Shown: positions 54,347 to 63,307, counted from the stretch's first letter. The stretch: 64,000 nucleotides of DNA from Stenotrophomonas sp. SAU14A_NAIMI4_8 (GCF_003086695.1 NZ_CP025999.1:2769680-2833679); one strand, 5' to 3'. The notes: generated by a model from the letters alone, not told the origin. Numbers and translations are program-made.

Positions 54347-55459
54347 ATGACTGAATTCATTCCGCCCGGCACCCGCTTCCATGCCCTGCCCTCGCCGTTC
54401 CCGTTCAAGCGCGGTGGCGCCCTGCACGGCGCGCGCGTGGCCTACGAGACCTGGGGCACGCTGGCCGCCGACGGCCGCAACGCGATCCTGATCGTTACCG
54501 GTCTGTCGCCCGATGCGCACGCCGCCGCCAACGCGGCCAACCCCGCGCCCGGCTGGTGGGAAGCCATGGTTGGTGCAGGCAAGCCGATCGACACCGACCG
54601 CTGGTTCGTGGTCTGCGTGAACTCACTGGGCAGCTGCAAGGGCTCCACCGGCCCGGCCTCGTTGAACCCGGCCACTGGCGAGCCCTATCGCCTCGACTTC
54701 CCGGAACTGTCGGTGGAAGACGGTGCGCGCGCAGCCATCGAGGTCGTGCATGCGCTGGGCATCGAACAGCTGGCCTGCGTGATCGGCAATTCCATGGGCG
54801 GCATGACCGCGCTGGCGGTGCTGATGCTGCAGCCGGGCATCGCCCGCAGCCACATCAACATTTCCGGCAGCGCGCAGGCGTTGCCGTTCTCCATCGCCAT
54901 CCGCTCGTTGCAGCGCGAAGCCATCCGCCTGGACCCGCAGTGGAACGGCGGCCGCTACGACGATGCGCACTACCCCGAATCGGGCATGCGCATGGCGCGC
55001 AAGCTCGGGGTGATCACCTACCGTTCCGCGCTGGAATGGGATGGGCGCTTCGGTCGCGTGCGGCTGGATTCGGACCAGACCGACGACGATCCGTTCGGCC
55101 TGGAATTCCAGGTGGAAAGCTATCTGGAAGGCCATGCACGGCGCTTCGTGCGCTTCTTCGATCCCAACTGCTACCTGTACCTGAGCCGTTCGATGGACTG
55201 GTTCGACCTGGCCGAATATGCCGACGGTGACGTGCTGGCCGGCCTGGCGCGGATACGCGTTGAAAAGGCGCTGGCGATCGGTGCCAACACCGACATCCTG
55301 TTCCCGGTGCAGCAGCAGCAACAGGTGGCCGACGGCCTGCGTGCCGGGGGTGCCGACGCACGCTTCATCGGCCTGGACTCGCCGCAGGGGCACGATGCGT
55401 TCCTGGTCGACTTCGAGCGTTTCGGCCCAGCCGTACGCGATTTCCTCGACGGGCTGTAA
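54347..55459 (+). CDS. metX: MetX-family acyltransferase (homoserine O-acyl- or serine O-succinyltransferase)
   Basis: A 370-residue alpha/beta-hydrolase-fold acyltransferase. The nucleophile is S149 (GNSMGGM), the acid is in ANTDILFP and the histidine in SPQGHDAF. The SLGSCKGSTGPASLNP block is the acyl-CoA/substrate loop. Annotated as homoserine O-acetyltransferase in many genomes; however, several Xanthomonadaceae members were shown to be L-serine O-succinyltransferases that feed cysteine synthesis. I cannot decide between the two by eye. TAGAAT lies 6 bases before the ATG and there is no Shine-Dalgarno sequence, so the mRNA may be leaderless. Confidence 0.88.
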   Translation: MTEFIPPGTRFHALPSPFPFKRGGALHGARVAYETWGTLAADGRNAILIVTGLSPDAHAAANAANPAPGWWEAMVGAGKPIDTDRWFVVCVNSLGSCKGSTGPASLNPATGEPYRLDFPELSVEDGARAAIEVVHALGIEQLACVIGNSMGGMTALAVLMLQPGIARSHINISGSAQALPFSIAIRSLQREAIRLDPQWNGGRYDDAHYPESGMRMARKLGVITYRSALEWDGRFGRVRLDSDQTDDDPFGLEFQVESYLEGHARRFVRFFDPNCYLYLSRSMDWFDLAEYADGDVLAGLARIRVEKALAIGANTDILFPVQQQQQVADGLRAGGADARFIGLDSPQGHDAFLVDFERFGPAVRDFLDGL

Positions 55460-55804
55460 GTGGCCTGGCGGCGCAACCTCGCGCTGGCCGCGTTCGGCGC
55501 GCTCATCGCGTTGACGGTCTGTGGCGTGCTGCCGCTGTGGCTGGGCGGCTGGTGCGTGCTGGCCAGCGTGGTGTCGTTCGGGCTGTACGGGCATGACAAG
55601 CGGGCAGCACAGCGCAGGCAGTGGCGCATTCCCGAACGCACGTTGCAGCTTCTGGCCTTCGCCGGTGGCTGGCCCGGTGCGCTGCTGGGCCAGGCGCTGT
55701 TCCGGCACAAGCACAGCAAGGCGGAATTCCAGTGGGTGTTCTGGCTGTGCGTGGTGGCCAACGTGGCCTCGATCACAGTGATGCTGCGCGAGTTTTCGCG
55801 GTAG
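55460..55804 (+). CDS. DUF1294 family membrane protein
   Basis: A 114-residue protein with three hydrophobic segments. The DUF1294 signature is YGHDKRAAQRRQWRIPERTLQLLAFAGGWPGALLGQALFRHKHSKAEFQWVF. The function of the family is unknown. The GTG start follows the metX TAA with no gap, so it is cotranscribed. Confidence 0.87.
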   Translation: MAWRRNLALAAFGALIALTVCGVLPLWLGGWCVLASVVSFGLYGHDKRAAQRRQWRIPERTLQLLAFAGGWPGALLGQALFRHKHSKAEFQWVFWLCVVANVASITVMLREFSR

Positions 55805-55831
55805 CCGTTCGAACGACGCGGCACGACGCCA

Positions 55832-56286
55832 GTAGATCCACGCCATGCGTGGATGTGCCGATCGGCACGCCATCACGCAAACGGCCGCCGGGCATGGCCC
55901 GGCGCTACCAGGCGGCGCGACACCAGTAGATCCACGCCATGCGTGGATGTGCCGGCCGGCACGCCATCACGCAAACGGCCGCCGGGCATGGCTCAGCGCT
56001 ACCAGGCGGCACGACACCCGTAGATCCACGCAATGCGTGGATGTGCCGGTCGGCACGCCATCACGCAAACGGCCGCCGGGCATGGCCCGGCGCTACCAGG
56101 CGGCGCGACACCGGTAGATCCACGCCATGCGTGGATGTGCCGGTCGGCACGCCATCACGCAAACGGCCGCCGGGCATGGCCCAGCGCTACCAAGCGGCCC
56201 GAAACCGGTAGATCCACGCCATGCGTGGATGTGCCGGTCGGCACGCCATCACGCAAACGGCCGCCGGGCATGGCCCGGCGCTACCA
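55832..56286 (+). repeat. Tandem array with 94-bp period made of paired SMAG palindromes
   Basis: Almost five units start at 55832, 55926, 56020, 56114 and 56208, exactly 94 bases apart. Each holds three palindromes: GTAG-ATCCACGC...GCGTGGAT, then GTGCCGGTCGGCAC (in most units), a constant linker (GCCATCACGCAAACGGCC) and GCCGGGCATGGCCCGGC-GCTAC. Units differ at only a few positions. The array fills the whole 488-base gap between the DUF1294 gene and cydC. Reading frames inside it (90 codons each, shifted by 94 bases) are artefacts. Confidence 0.93.
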
Positions 56287-56292
56287 CCGCGA

Positions 56293-57966
56293 TTACGTTT
56301 CGCGCACCACTACGCCATCGCGCAGACGGTACTGCGCATCCACCACGCCGTCCGGCAGGTCGTCGTGGGTGATCATCAGCAAGCTGCGGCCGTCCAGCAG
56401 CGCCGGCAGGTCGCGCAGCAACGCGTGCGCGGTATCCACGTCCAGCCCTTCGGTAGGTTCGTCCAGCACCAGGATGGGCGCATTGCGCAGCAGCGCGCGC
56501 GCCAGCGCAAGGCGACGTGCCTGCCCGGCCGACATCGTCGCGCCGTTCTCGCCCACCCAGGCGTCCAGGCCGCCGTTGCGCTCGGCCCACTCGCCCAGCC
56601 GCACCCGGCGCAGCACGGCCCACAGCGTGGCATCGCTGGCATCCGGGTCGCCCAGACGCAGGTTGTCGGCCACGCTGCCGGCAAAGACCGGCGCGTTCTG
56701 CGGCAGCCAGGCCAGTTGCCGGTGCCAATCGGCCTGGGCGAACGTGCGCAGGTCCTGGCCGCCATAGCTCAAGCGCCCCTGCTGCGGGTCCCACAAGCGC
56801 AGCAGCAGGCTGGACAGGGTGGTCTTGCCGCAACCGCTGTCACCACGGATCGCGATGCGTTCACCCGGGGCCAAGCGCAGCTGCAGCCCGCACAGCACCG
56901 GCCGCGCCGCGCCCGGCCACTGGAAATGCACGTCTTCCCACTGCACCGCCGATGCCTGCGGCACCGGCTGCGGCGAGTGCGGCTCGTCCACGGCGGCGGG
57001 TTGTTCGACGATGGCCTGCAGGCGATCGGCCGCAATACGGCCAGACTGCAGCGATTGCCAGGCCAGGCCCATGCCGGCCCACAGCTCGATCAGCGCCACG
57101 GTCAGGAACACCAGGCCTGCGGCCATTTCCGCAGCAATACGCTGCTGTTCGGCCGCGTGCAGGGCCAGCGCCAACATGCTGACCAGGCCCAGCCCGGCCA
57201 CCGCGCCGTGCAGGGTGGACGCTGCAATCAGGCGCCAGCGCCGGCGCCGATCGCGCGCCGCCAGTTGCTTGGCTGCAACGCGCACCTTCAACTGCCACGC
57301 GGTAGCCGCATGCAGGGCCGCCAGGTCACCCGCCCCTTCCAGCCCTTCGAACGCGGCAGTGCGCAACGCGGCGCGATGCGCAGCGCGGTCGGCTTCTTCG
57401 GCATCGCGCCCGCGCACGCCCAGCCACGGCACGCCGAAGCCGATCAGCAGCGCCAGCACGGCCAGCAGCACGGCCGCCGCGGGCAGGATCAGCGCTGCCG
57501 ATGCAATGGCCACCAGTGACAGCGCAGCGAGCGCGAACAGCGGCCCGAGCGCGCGCACCAGCAGTCCATCGACCTCGCCGATGTCACCCAGCAGGCGTGC
57601 CAGCAGTTCACCGGTACGGGTGGCCCCCAGCCGCGCCGGTGCCAGCGGCAGCGCGCGGCGGAAGAACCACACGCGCAGGTCGCGGGCGATGCGCAGGGTG
57701 GCATCGTGGCCCACCAGTTTTTCGAAATAGCGCGAGACGATGCGGGCCATGGTCAGCCCGCGGATGCCGGCCGACGGCGAGAAGAAATTGAAGCCCTGCG
57801 CCAAGCCTGCGGCACCGGCCAGCGCCGCGGCGGTCAGGAAGCCACCGGACAGCCCCAGCAACGCGGTGCCGGCCAGCATCGTGATCCACAGCAGCAGCAC
57901 GGTCAGCAGCAGCCGCGGACGGTGGCGCATGAATACCGCGCGCAGCGAATCGGGCGAGCGGCTCAT
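56293..57966 (-). CDS. cydC: Thiol reductant ABC exporter subunit CydC
   Basis: A 557-residue half ABC exporter, partner of CydD. Together they export cysteine and glutathione to the periplasm, which is needed for assembly of cytochrome bd and c-type cytochromes. The transmembrane domain covers about 15-310. Walker A is GDSGCGKTTLSSLLLRLW, the signature is variant (MSAGQARRLALARALLR), and Walker B is ILVLDEPTEGLD. The start overlaps the cydD stop (ATGA). Confidence 0.92.
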   Translation of the reverse strand: MSRSPDSLRAVFMRHRPRLLLTVLLLWITMLAGTALLGLSGGFLTAAALAGAAGLAQGFNFFSPSAGIRGLTMARIVSRYFEKLVGHDATLRIARDLRVWFFRRALPLAPARLGATRTGELLARLLGDIGEVDGLLVRALGPLFALAALSLVAIASAALILPAAAVLLAVLALLIGFGVPWLGVRGRDAEEADRAAHRAALRTAAFEGLEGAGDLAALHAATAWQLKVRVAAKQLAARDRRRRWRLIAASTLHGAVAGLGLVSMLALALHAAEQQRIAAEMAAGLVFLTVALIELWAGMGLAWQSLQSGRIAADRLQAIVEQPAAVDEPHSPQPVPQASAVQWEDVHFQWPGAARPVLCGLQLRLAPGERIAIRGDSGCGKTTLSSLLLRLWDPQQGRLSYGGQDLRTFAQADWHRQLAWLPQNAPVFAGSVADNLRLGDPDASDATLWAVLRRVRLGEWAERNGGLDAWVGENGATMSAGQARRLALARALLRNAPILVLDEPTEGLDVDTAHALLRDLPALLDGRSLLMITHDDLPDGVVDAQYRLRDGVVVRET

Positions 57967-59717
57967 GCGTGCACCGCCTGCGCCGGGTCCACCAGGCGGC
58001 CTTCAGGCAGCAGCAGGCAGCGATCGGCCCAGGCGATCACCGCCGGGCTGTGGGTGGCCACCACCACGGCGCGGCCACGCGCATAGGCGGCCAGGCTGCG
58101 CAGCAGTGCGGCCTCGGTGTCGGCATCCAGGAACGCAGTGGGCTCGTCCAGCAGCAGCACCTGCGGATCGCGCAGCAGCAACCGCGCCAGGCCGATGCGC
58201 CGTGCTTCGCCACCGGACAAGCCGAAGCCGCGCTCACCGATCATCGTATCCAGGCCCTGCGGCAGGCGCTGGGCGAACTGCAGCACCTGTGCCGCCTCGG
58301 CCACCGCGCGCAACCGTGCATCGCTGGCACCGGGATCGGCCAGGCGCAGGTTATCGGCAATCGACCCATGGAACAGGTACGGGCGCTGGCTGGCGTAGGC
58401 CACCTGCACGCCGGGCCGCACCAGCACGCGGCCTTCGCGCGGCGGCAGCCAGCCCGCCAGTGCCTCCAGCAGCGTGCTCTTGCCCGAACCACTGGGGCCA
58501 ACCAGGGCCAGGCGCTGGCCGGGTTCCAGGCGTACATCCAGCCCACTCAGCACATCCTGCGGCGCGCCCAGCGGGCGCAGCACCAGGCCCTGCGCCTGCA
58601 GCGGCGGCAACGCGGCCTCGGCCGGTTCGGGCGCGCGCGTGGCCATGCCTTCGTCCGGCAACGCCGTTTCTTCCGGCAATGCGTGCAGCAGGCGTTCTAC
58701 TTCGGCCGCAGCGGCCAACGCGTTGGCGCGGTCGTGGTAATGGGCGGCCAGCCGCCGCAGCGGCGCATAGAACTCCGGTGCCAGCAGCAGGCAGAACAGC
58801 CCCGCACCCAGAGTGGGCACGCTGGCATGCAATGACATCAGGCCCAGGTAGCTCAGGCCCAGGTAGAGCGCCACCATCGCCACGCTGACCGAGGCGAAGA
58901 ATTCCAGCACGGTGGACGACAGAAAGGCGATGCGCAGCACTTTCATCGTGCGCACCCGCACCCCTTCGGCGGCCGCTTCCACACCGGCCAGTTCGGCATC
59001 GCCACGGCCGTACAGGCGCAGCAGGCCCAGGCCCTTGATGCGATCGGCGAAGTGCCCGCTCATGCGCGCCAGTTCACCCAGCTGCGCGCGACCGGCGGCT
59101 TCGGCGCCCCAGCCGACCAGCATCATGAAGAACGGCACCAGCGGCGCGGTGAACAGCAGGATCAGCGCCACCACCCAGTCCACCCAGGCCACCGCCGCCA
59201 GGATCAGCAGCGGCACCACCACCACTTCGATGCGTACCGGCAGGAACCCACTGTAATAGTTCTCAATCGCATCGCCGTGATGCAGCATCAATTCACCCAG
59301 CTCGCCGGTGCGACGCTGCCGCAGCCACAGCGGGCCCTGCCCCAGCAGGCGTGCGAACACGCGCTCACGCAGGGCCAGGCGCGCGGCGTCGGCCACGTCG
59401 CCTGCCGCAGCCTGGCTGGCGCCGCCCAGTGCGGTGCGCAGCAGCAGGATGACCACCAGCCCGGCCAGCACCGGCAGCGCCGACGCCAGCGGCGCACGCT
59501 GCACCAGCACGTGCTGCACCAGCCAGGCGATGGCCGCGGCCTGGCCGATCAGCAACGCGCCGGACACGCCCAGGCACAGCCCCGCCAGGCGCTGGCGGCC
59601 CCGCGCCGCGCGTGCCAGATCGGCCAGCCAGGCCGTACGGGTACGCCGCTGCAGGGCCGATTCGGCGTGCGGGTCGGTGTCAACAGCGGAAGATTCGGCA
59701 GCGCTCAAGGGGGTCAC
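57963..59717 (-). CDS. cydD: Thiol reductant ABC exporter subunit CydD
   Basis: About 584 residues, partner of CydC in the heterodimeric thiol exporter. The membrane domain begins near residue 20 (GRQRLAGLCLGVSGALLIGQ). Walker A is GPSGSGKSTLLEALAGWLPP, the signature is LSGGEARRIGLARLLLR, and Walker B is VLLLDEPTAFLD. The start is uncertain: GTG at 59717 gives a compact N-terminus, while the frame extends to an ATG at 59828 just beside the Anr box. Divergent from cydAB, presumably controlled from the same intergenic region. Confidence 0.9.
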   Translation of the reverse strand: MTPLSAAESSAVDTDPHAESALQRRTRTAWLADLARAARGRQRLAGLCLGVSGALLIGQAAAIAWLVQHVLVQRAPLASALPVLAGLVVILLLRTALGGASQAAAGDVADAARLALRERVFARLLGQGPLWLRQRRTGELGELMLHHGDAIENYYSGFLPVRIEVVVVPLLILAAVAWVDWVVALILLFTAPLVPFFMMLVGWGAEAAGRAQLGELARMSGHFADRIKGLGLLRLYGRGDAELAGVEAAAEGVRVRTMKVLRIAFLSSTVLEFFASVSVAMVALYLGLSYLGLMSLHASVPTLGAGLFCLLLAPEFYAPLRRLAAHYHDRANALAAAAEVERLLHALPEETALPDEGMATRAPEPAEAALPPLQAQGLVLRPLGAPQDVLSGLDVRLEPGQRLALVGPSGSGKSTLLEALAGWLPPREGRVLVRPGVQVAYASQRPYLFHGSIADNLRLADPGASDARLRAVAEAAQVLQFAQRLPQGLDTMIGERGFGLSGGEARRIGLARLLLRDPQVLLLDEPTAFLDADTEAALLRSLAAYARGRAVVVATHSPAVIAWADRCLLLPEGRLVDPAQAVHA

Positions 59718-59831
59718 GGGCAACAGGGCATGGCCGGCATTGTAGGCACACACAGGCACCCTCCCCTGCGGCCAGCGGTCGCAGTCTTCATCCGGTTTGG
59801 CATACGATCCCTGTGCAGAGCCATTCATACA

Positions 59832-59845
59832 TTGATCTGGATCAA
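59832..59845. promoter_or_regulatory. FNR/Anr box between cydDC and cydABX
   Basis: TTGAT-CTGG-ATCAA, a perfect match to the FNR/Anr consensus. Its centre is about 97 bases before the cydA ATG. A start site near 59880 would place the box at -41.5, the class II activator position. It indicates low-oxygen induction of cytochrome bd, and perhaps of cydDC in the other direction. Confidence 0.8.
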
Positions 59846-59935
59846 GGCTGTTTGAAGTAGTCGGTCACATCATCCACCCCGTAGACCACCCTTCCCGCCA
59901 CCTGCAACGGCACTATCCAACGAGGTAGCCAGGCC

Positions 59936-61525
59936 ATGATTGATCAGACAGTCGTAGAACTGTCGCGGCTGCAATTCGCTTTGACCGCGATGTACCACTT
60001 CCTATTCGTACCGCTCACCCTTGGCCTGTCTTTCATGGTGGCCATCATGGAAAGCGTATACGTGATGACCCGCAAGCAGGTCTGGCGCCAGATGACCCTG
60101 TTCTGGGGCGCCCTGTTCGGCATCAACTTCGCCATCGGCGTGGCCACCGGCCTGGTGATGGAATTCCAGTTCGGCATGAACTGGTCGTACTACAGCCACT
60201 ACGTGGGCGATATCTTCGGTGCGCCGCTGGCCATCGAAGGCCTGATGGCGTTCTTCCTGGAAGCCACCTTCATCGGCCTGTTCTTCTTCGGCTGGAAGCG
60301 GCTGAGCCCGGTCAAGCACCTGACGGTGACCTGGCTGATGGCGCTGGGCACCAATCTGTCGGCCGTGTGGATCCTGATCGCCAACGGCTGGATGCAGAAC
60401 CCGACCGGCGCGGTGTTCAACCCGGAAACGATGCGCATGGAAGTGGTGGATTTCGCCGCCGTGCTGCTGAACCCGGTGGCCCAGGCCAAGTTCGTGCACA
60501 CCGTCAGCGCCGGCTACGTGACCGGTGCGATCTTCGTGATGTCGATCAGCGCCCTGTACCTGCTGCGCAACAAGCACCGCGACATGGCCCGCCGCTCGTT
60601 CGCGGTGGCCGCTGCTTTCGGCCTGCTGTCGTCGCTGTCGGTGGTGGTGCTGGGTGACGAAAGTGGTTACGCCGCCAGCGAACACCAGAAGATGAAGCTG
60701 GCCGCCATTGAAGCAATGTGGGAAACCGAGCGTGCGCCGGCCGACTTCACCGCCTTCGGCATTCCCAACCAGACCACCCAGCAGAACGACTATGCGATCA
60801 AGATCCCGTACCTGATGGGCCTGATCGCCACCCGTTCCACCAACCAGCCGATCCCGGGCATCCTGGAACTGGTGGAGCGCGCCGAACACCGCATCCGCGG
60901 CGGCCAGCTGGCCTACGGTGCGCTGGAACGCATCCGTGCCAACAAGGACGATGTGGAAGCGCGCGAGATGTTCGACCGCCACTGGCAGGACCTGGGCCAC
61001 GGCCTGCTGCTGAAGCGTTACCGCGAGGACATCCTCAACGCCACGCCGGAAGAAATCTCCAAGGCGGCGCTGGATACCGTGCCGCGCGTGGCACCGTTGT
61101 TCTGGACCTTCCGCGTGATGGCCGGCCTGGGCTTCTACCTGATCGCCTTCTTCGCCCTGGCGTTCTACTTCTCCTGCCGCAACAACTTCCAGGACAAGCG
61201 CTGGTTCCTGAAGCTGGCGGTGTGGTCGCTGCCGGTGCCGTGGATTGCGATCGAGTGCGGCTGGTTCGTGGCCGAATACGGTCGCCAGCCGTGGGCGGTG
61301 GATGGCGTGCTGCCCACGTTCTATGCCGCGTCGGGCCTGGCCCTGCATGAAATCCTGACCACGCTGGCCATCTTCACCGCGCTGTACACGGTGCTGCTGG
61401 TGATCGAGGTGAAGCTGATGCTGAAGGCGATCCGCAAGGGCCCGGAAGATATCCTGCCGACGCTGCAGGCCGATATCCGCCCCGCATCCCCCAATGCCGC
61501 AATGCCGGCCCCCGGCCAGGTCTGA
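59936..61525 (+). CDS. cydA: Cytochrome bd ubiquinol oxidase subunit I
   Basis: A 529-residue inner-membrane subunit of the high-affinity quinol oxidase. It carries hemes b558, b595 and d; the N-terminal heme ligand H21 is in ALTAMYHFLFVPLTLG. The quinol-binding Q loop is of the long, E. coli type (GDESGYAASEHQKMKLAAIEAMWETE ...), so this is true CydA rather than the cyanide-insensitive CioA form. The GWFVAEYGRQPW block is intact. Downstream cydB follows after 15 bases. Confidence 0.96.
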   Translation: MIDQTVVELSRLQFALTAMYHFLFVPLTLGLSFMVAIMESVYVMTRKQVWRQMTLFWGALFGINFAIGVATGLVMEFQFGMNWSYYSHYVGDIFGAPLAIEGLMAFFLEATFIGLFFFGWKRLSPVKHLTVTWLMALGTNLSAVWILIANGWMQNPTGAVFNPETMRMEVVDFAAVLLNPVAQAKFVHTVSAGYVTGAIFVMSISALYLLRNKHRDMARRSFAVAAAFGLLSSLSVVVLGDESGYAASEHQKMKLAAIEAMWETERAPADFTAFGIPNQTTQQNDYAIKIPYLMGLIATRSTNQPIPGILELVERAEHRIRGGQLAYGALERIRANKDDVEAREMFDRHWQDLGHGLLLKRYREDILNATPEEISKAALDTVPRVAPLFWTFRVMAGLGFYLIAFFALAFYFSCRNNFQDKRWFLKLAVWSLPVPWIAIECGWFVAEYGRQPWAVDGVLPTFYAASGLALHEILTTLAIFTALYTVLLVIEVKLMLKAIRKGPEDILPTLQADIRPASPNAAMPAPGQV

Positions 61526-61540
61526 GGCAGGAGAACGCAC

Positions 61541-62695
61541 ATGGAATTTCTTGGATTGGATTACACCACGCTGCGCGTGATCTGGTGGTTGCTGCTGGGC
61601 ATCCTGCTGATCGGCTGGGCGGTGATGGATGGCTTCGACCTGGGCGTGGGCACCCTGCTGCCCTTCGTGGCCAAGACCGATGAAGAGCGCCGTCTGGTGA
61701 TCAACACCGTCGGCCCGGTGTGGGAAGGCAACCAGGTGTGGCTGGTGCTGGGTGGCGGCGCGATCTTCGCCGCGTGGCCGCCGCTGTATGCGGTCAGCTT
61801 CTCCGGCTTCTACCTGGCGGTGTTTGCCATGCTGTTCGGGCTGATCCTGCGCCCGGTCGGCTTCAAGTACCGCAGCAAGCTGCCCAGCAAGCGCTGGCGC
61901 GACAACTGGGACCGGGTGCTGTTCGTCGGTGGCCTGCTGCCGGGCCTGATCGCCGGTGTGGCGGTGGGCAACGTGCTGCTGGGCGTGCCGTTCCACTTCG
62001 ATGACAGCATGCGCATCTTCTACACCGGCTCGTTCTTCGGCCTGCTGACCCCGTTCGCCTTGGTGGCAGGTCTGGTGAGCGTGGCGATGCTGGTGTCGCA
62101 CGGCGCAGCCATGCTGGTGATCAAGACCGATGGCCCGGTGGCCGATCGTGCCGCCCGCTACGGCAGCGTGGCGGCGATCATCAGCTTCGTGCTGTTCGCC
62201 GCAGCCGGTGCCTGGGTGGCCTTCGGCCTGCCCGGCTACCAGATCACCTCGCAGGTGGTGACCGACGGCCCGACCAACCCGCTGCTGAAGACCGCTGCCA
62301 TCGGCACGGCCGCCGGTGGCTGGCTGCGCAACTACAGCAGCATGCCGCTCACGATCGTGTTCCCGGTGCTGGGCCTGCTGGGTGCACTGGCCAGCGCGGC
62401 GCTGTTGCGGGCCCGTCGTGGCGGCCTGGCGTTCATCGCCTCGGGCGCGTCGATTGCCGGCATCATCCTCACCGTCGGCTTTGCCATCTTCCCGTTCCTG
62501 CTGCCGTCTTCCAGCCAGCCCGGTTCCAGCCTGACCGTCTGGGACAGCTCGTCCAGCCACCTGACGCTGGGCATCATGCTGGTGGCCACGGCGATCTTCC
62601 TGCCGATCATCCTGGCCTACACCACCTGGGTGTACCGCGTGCTGAAGGGCAAGACGACCACCGAAGAGATGGACGAGAACCCGAACGCGTATTGA
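61541..62695 (+). CDS. cydB: Cytochrome bd ubiquinol oxidase subunit II
   Basis: A 384-residue membrane subunit with about nine helices. The N-terminal LRVIWWLLLGILLIGWAVMDGFDLGVGTLLPF and the WEGNQVWLVLGGGAIFAAWPPLYA block are diagnostic. It pairs with CydA. GGAG precedes the ATG. Confidence 0.96.
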   Translation: MEFLGLDYTTLRVIWWLLLGILLIGWAVMDGFDLGVGTLLPFVAKTDEERRLVINTVGPVWEGNQVWLVLGGGAIFAAWPPLYAVSFSGFYLAVFAMLFGLILRPVGFKYRSKLPSKRWRDNWDRVLFVGGLLPGLIAGVAVGNVLLGVPFHFDDSMRIFYTGSFFGLLTPFALVAGLVSVAMLVSHGAAMLVIKTDGPVADRAARYGSVAAIISFVLFAAAGAWVAFGLPGYQITSQVVTDGPTNPLLKTAAIGTAAGGWLRNYSSMPLTIVFPVLGLLGALASAALLRARRGGLAFIASGASIAGIILTVGFAIFPFLLPSSSQPGSSLTVWDSSSSHLTLGIMLVATAIFLPIILAYTTWVYRVLKGKTTTEEMDENPNAY

Positions 62696-62704
62696 TTTGA
62701 AGGT

Positions 62705-62766
62705 GTGCCGACCAACGGTCGGCACCCACCCACAAGCAAGGTGTGCCGACCCACGGTCGGCACCTA
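62705..62766. repeat. Two SMAG-like palindromes inside the cyd operon
   Basis: GTGCCGACC-AAC-GGTCGGCAC and GTGCCGACC-CAC-GGTCGGCAC, both followed by C(C/T)ACC, in the short gap between cydB and cydX. They may lower expression of cydX relative to cydAB or protect the cydAB message. Confidence 0.75.
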
Positions 62767-62789
62767 CCCCGACAAGAGGAGAAACGAAC

Positions 62790-62906
62790 ATGTGGTATTT
62801 CGCCTGGATTCTCGGCACCGGCCTGGCCTCCACCGTGGCCATCCTCAACGGCATGTGGTTCGAATCGCGCGAGCAGAACCGGCTCGAACAGGAAAACCGT
62901 CGCTGA
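62790..62906 (+). CDS. cydX: Cytochrome bd small subunit CydX
   Basis: A 38-residue one-helix protein: MWYFAWILGTGLASTVAILN, then GMWFESREQN and a charged tail. The MWYFAWILG start and W-x-E block are the CydX/YbgT signature. It stabilises the heme b595/d site of cytochrome bd. GAGGAG precedes the ATG. Confidence 0.92.
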   Translation: MWYFAWILGTGLASTVAILNGMWFESREQNRLEQENRR

Positions 62907-62920
62907 GTTGTAAAAAAACC

Positions 62921-62949
62921 TTGCCGCCTTGGCCTTCACACGGTATCTT
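62921..62949 (+). promoter_or_regulatory. Promoter of the first tRNA-Pro gene
   Basis: -35 TTGCCG (62921-62926), 17-base spacer, -10 TATCTT (62944-62949). A GC-rich discriminator follows (AGGCGGCTCC), typical of stringently controlled stable RNA promoters. Confidence 0.7.
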
Positions 62950-62961
62950 AGGCGGCTCCTT

Positions 62962-63038
<77 letters not shown>

Positions 63039-63055
63039 CTTTTGTGGTCGCATTG

Positions 63056-63084
63056 AAGCCTGGTGAAGTTGTCCAGGCTTTTTT
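63056..63084 (+). terminator. Terminator after tRNA-Pro copy 1
   Basis: AAGCCTGG and CCAGGCTT form an 8-bp stem, followed by TTTT. Confidence 0.75.
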
Positions 63085-63136
63085 GTTCCCTGAAGTGACA
63101 CTGCCCTGGCAGTGTGAAGGAAACGGCTTTCACCCC

Positions 63137-63165
63137 TTGCCGCCGTCGGGGTGAACAGCTAGAAT
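63137..63165 (+). promoter_or_regulatory. Promoter of the second tRNA-Pro gene
   Basis: -35 TTGCCG (63137-63142), 17-base spacer, -10 TAGAAT (63160-63165), then the same discriminator AGGCGGCTCC as in front of copy 1. Confidence 0.75.
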
Positions 63166-63178
63166 AGGCGGCTCCCTT

Positions 63179-63255
<77 letters not shown>

Positions 63256-63272
63256 CTTCGGTGGTCAGCAAG

Positions 63273-63307
63273 AAGCCTGGAAGACGACAGTCCTCCGGGT
63301 TTTTTTG
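63273..63307 (+). terminator. Probable terminator after tRNA-Pro copy 2
   Basis: An imperfect GC-rich stem (GCCTGGA with TCCTCCGGG) is followed by TTTTTTT at 63300-63306. It is weaker than the one after copy 1. Confidence 0.55.

Noticed and set aside
55845..56372. Five overlapping frames of about 90 codons beginning MRGCAGRHAITQTAAGHG
   Set aside because: They are produced by the 94-bp repeat unit, each frame shifted by one period; they are non-coding palindromes.
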